Below the pieces are notes generated by a model. That model searched no databases, had not been told where the DNA came from, and worked only from the letters and a program-made list of their open reading frames with translations. From Acidithiobacillus sp. (GTDB lineage Bacteria > Pseudomonadota > Gammaproteobacteria > Acidithiobacillales > Acidithiobacillaceae), in assembly GCA_027445725.1 (NCBI GenBank), contig DAIAVG010000079.1, positions 1 through 6,494 of the forward strand: a stretch of DNA of 6,494 nucleotides, given 5' to 3'. Shown one piece after another: positions 6,061 through 6,494 of the stretch (positions are counted from its first letter, which is position 1; each line of letters opens with the position of its first letter). The position numbers and the translations under genes were made by a program.

Positions 6061-6494
6061 GATCAGACGGCTCCCCATTTGTAGATAAATCCTGCTCGAC
6101 TTCACGCTCGACTCGCTTCATCCGACGAAACAGTGCGTCCAGCCCGTCGAGACGCGCGACGACACGCCTCCAGCGATTCACTTCCTGTGCAGGGATCACC
6201 CCGGAATAAACACCGGAACGACGCAACGAACGAGTCACCGCGCTCTGTCCGGCGATCACACAGCCATCGGCAATTTCTATGTGGCCGGTAATCCCCACCT
6301 GACCACCAATACGGCAATGACGGCCAACCCGCGCACTCCCCGCAATACCTGTCTGTCCGGCGACAACCGTATGCGCGCCGATCTGGACGTTGTGCCCGAT
6401 CTGCACCAGATTGTCTATCTTTACCCCATCTTCAATCACCGTGTCTGCCAGCGCACCTCGGTCAATGCAGGAGTTGGCACCAATCTCCACGCCA
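6053..6494 (-). CDS. lpxD: UDP-3-acyl-glucosamine N-acyltransferase, C-terminal part (right-edge truncated)
   Basis: Third enzyme of lipid A synthesis. It adds the 2-N-linked 3-hydroxyacyl chain from ACP to the deacetylated UDP-sugar. Only the last 146 residues are in the window; the N-terminus lies beyond base 6494, so any start inside the window is internal. The visible part begins [18 protein letters not shown], matching the E. coli LpxD RVEIGACTTIDRGALDDT block. It continues as left-handed beta-helix hexapeptide repeats. QIGHNVQIG contains the likely catalytic His (visible residue 34, aligning with E. coli H239). [17 protein letters not shown] marks the end of the helix, and a charged C-terminal helix with Lys/Arg/Glu heptad character ([15 protein letters not shown]) follows, then a short tail ending SDRE. 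The gene overlaps the fabZ GTG start by eight bases. Confidence 0.95.
   Translation of the reverse strand, partial: GVEIGANSCIDRGALADTVIEDGVKIDNLVQIGHNVQIGAHTVVAGQTGIAGSARVGRHCRIGGQVGITGHIEIADGCVIAGQSAVTRSLRRSGVYSGVIPAQEVNRWRRVVARLDGLDALFRRMKRVEREVEQDLSTNGEPSDRE
6071..6076 (-). promoter_or_regulatory. Probable Shine-Dalgarno site of fabZ
   Basis: The minus strand reads GGGGAG, ten bases before the GTG at 6060 and immediately after the alternative ATG at 6078. It lies within the last codons of lpxD. It favours the GTG as the fabZ start, since a ribosome bound here could not use the ATG. Confidence 0.5.

Overview
The window is one uninterrupted stretch of eight co-directional genes, all on the minus strand, with no gap longer than 45 bases. 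Read in the direction of transcription (high to low coordinates) the order is lpxD (3' part only) - fabZ - lpxA - gnnA - gnnB - lpxB - rnhB - dnaE (5' part only). The backbone lpxD-fabZ-lpxA-lpxB-rnhB-dnaE is the classic proteobacterial lipid A / fatty acid / replication cluster. The departure is a two-gene insertion, an NAD-dependent sugar-nucleotide oxidoreductase and a PLP aminotransferase, placed exactly between lpxA and lpxB.

This arrangement matches what is known of Acidithiobacillus ferrooxidans, where GnnA and GnnB convert UDP-GlcNAc to UDP-GlcNAc3N (3-OH replaced by 3-NH2) and LpxA then makes an amide instead of an ester. I therefore assign the window to an Acidithiobacillus species, most likely A. 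ferrooxidans or a close relative. The basis is gene content and order plus recalled literature, not a database search. The system is striking but has already been described, so I do not claim a new one.

Region by region: 6053-6494 is the C-terminal part of LpxD (N-acyltransferase). 5614-6060 is FabZ (3-hydroxyacyl-ACP dehydratase, GTG start chosen). 4835-5617 is LpxA (first acyltransferase). 3897-4838 is GnnA (3-OH oxidation). 3852-3896 is the only real intergenic spacer. 2742-3851 is GnnB (transamination). 1610-2737 is LpxB (lipid A disaccharide synthase, TTG start). 1009-1596 is RnhB (RNase HII). 1-1006 is the PHP-domain end of DnaE (Pol III alpha), which runs off the left edge.

The genes are tightly packed: lpxD/fabZ overlap by 8 bases, and fabZ/lpxA and lpxA/gnnA overlap as ATGA. 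The gaps at gnnB/lpxB (4 bases), rnhB/dnaE (2 bases) and lpxB/rnhB (13 bases) are very short. Together this points to one polycistronic transcript with translational coupling. No promoter or terminator is visible, so the operon should start beyond the right edge and continue past the left edge. I found no RNA genes, mobile elements, CRISPR arrays or plus-strand genes. No gene-free stretch exceeds 45 bases. The most checkable sequence oddities are a Gly in LpxA where E. coli has Lys76, and departures from LpxB consensus motifs. Both lie in enzymes that may have to handle 3-amino or 3-N-acyl substrates.
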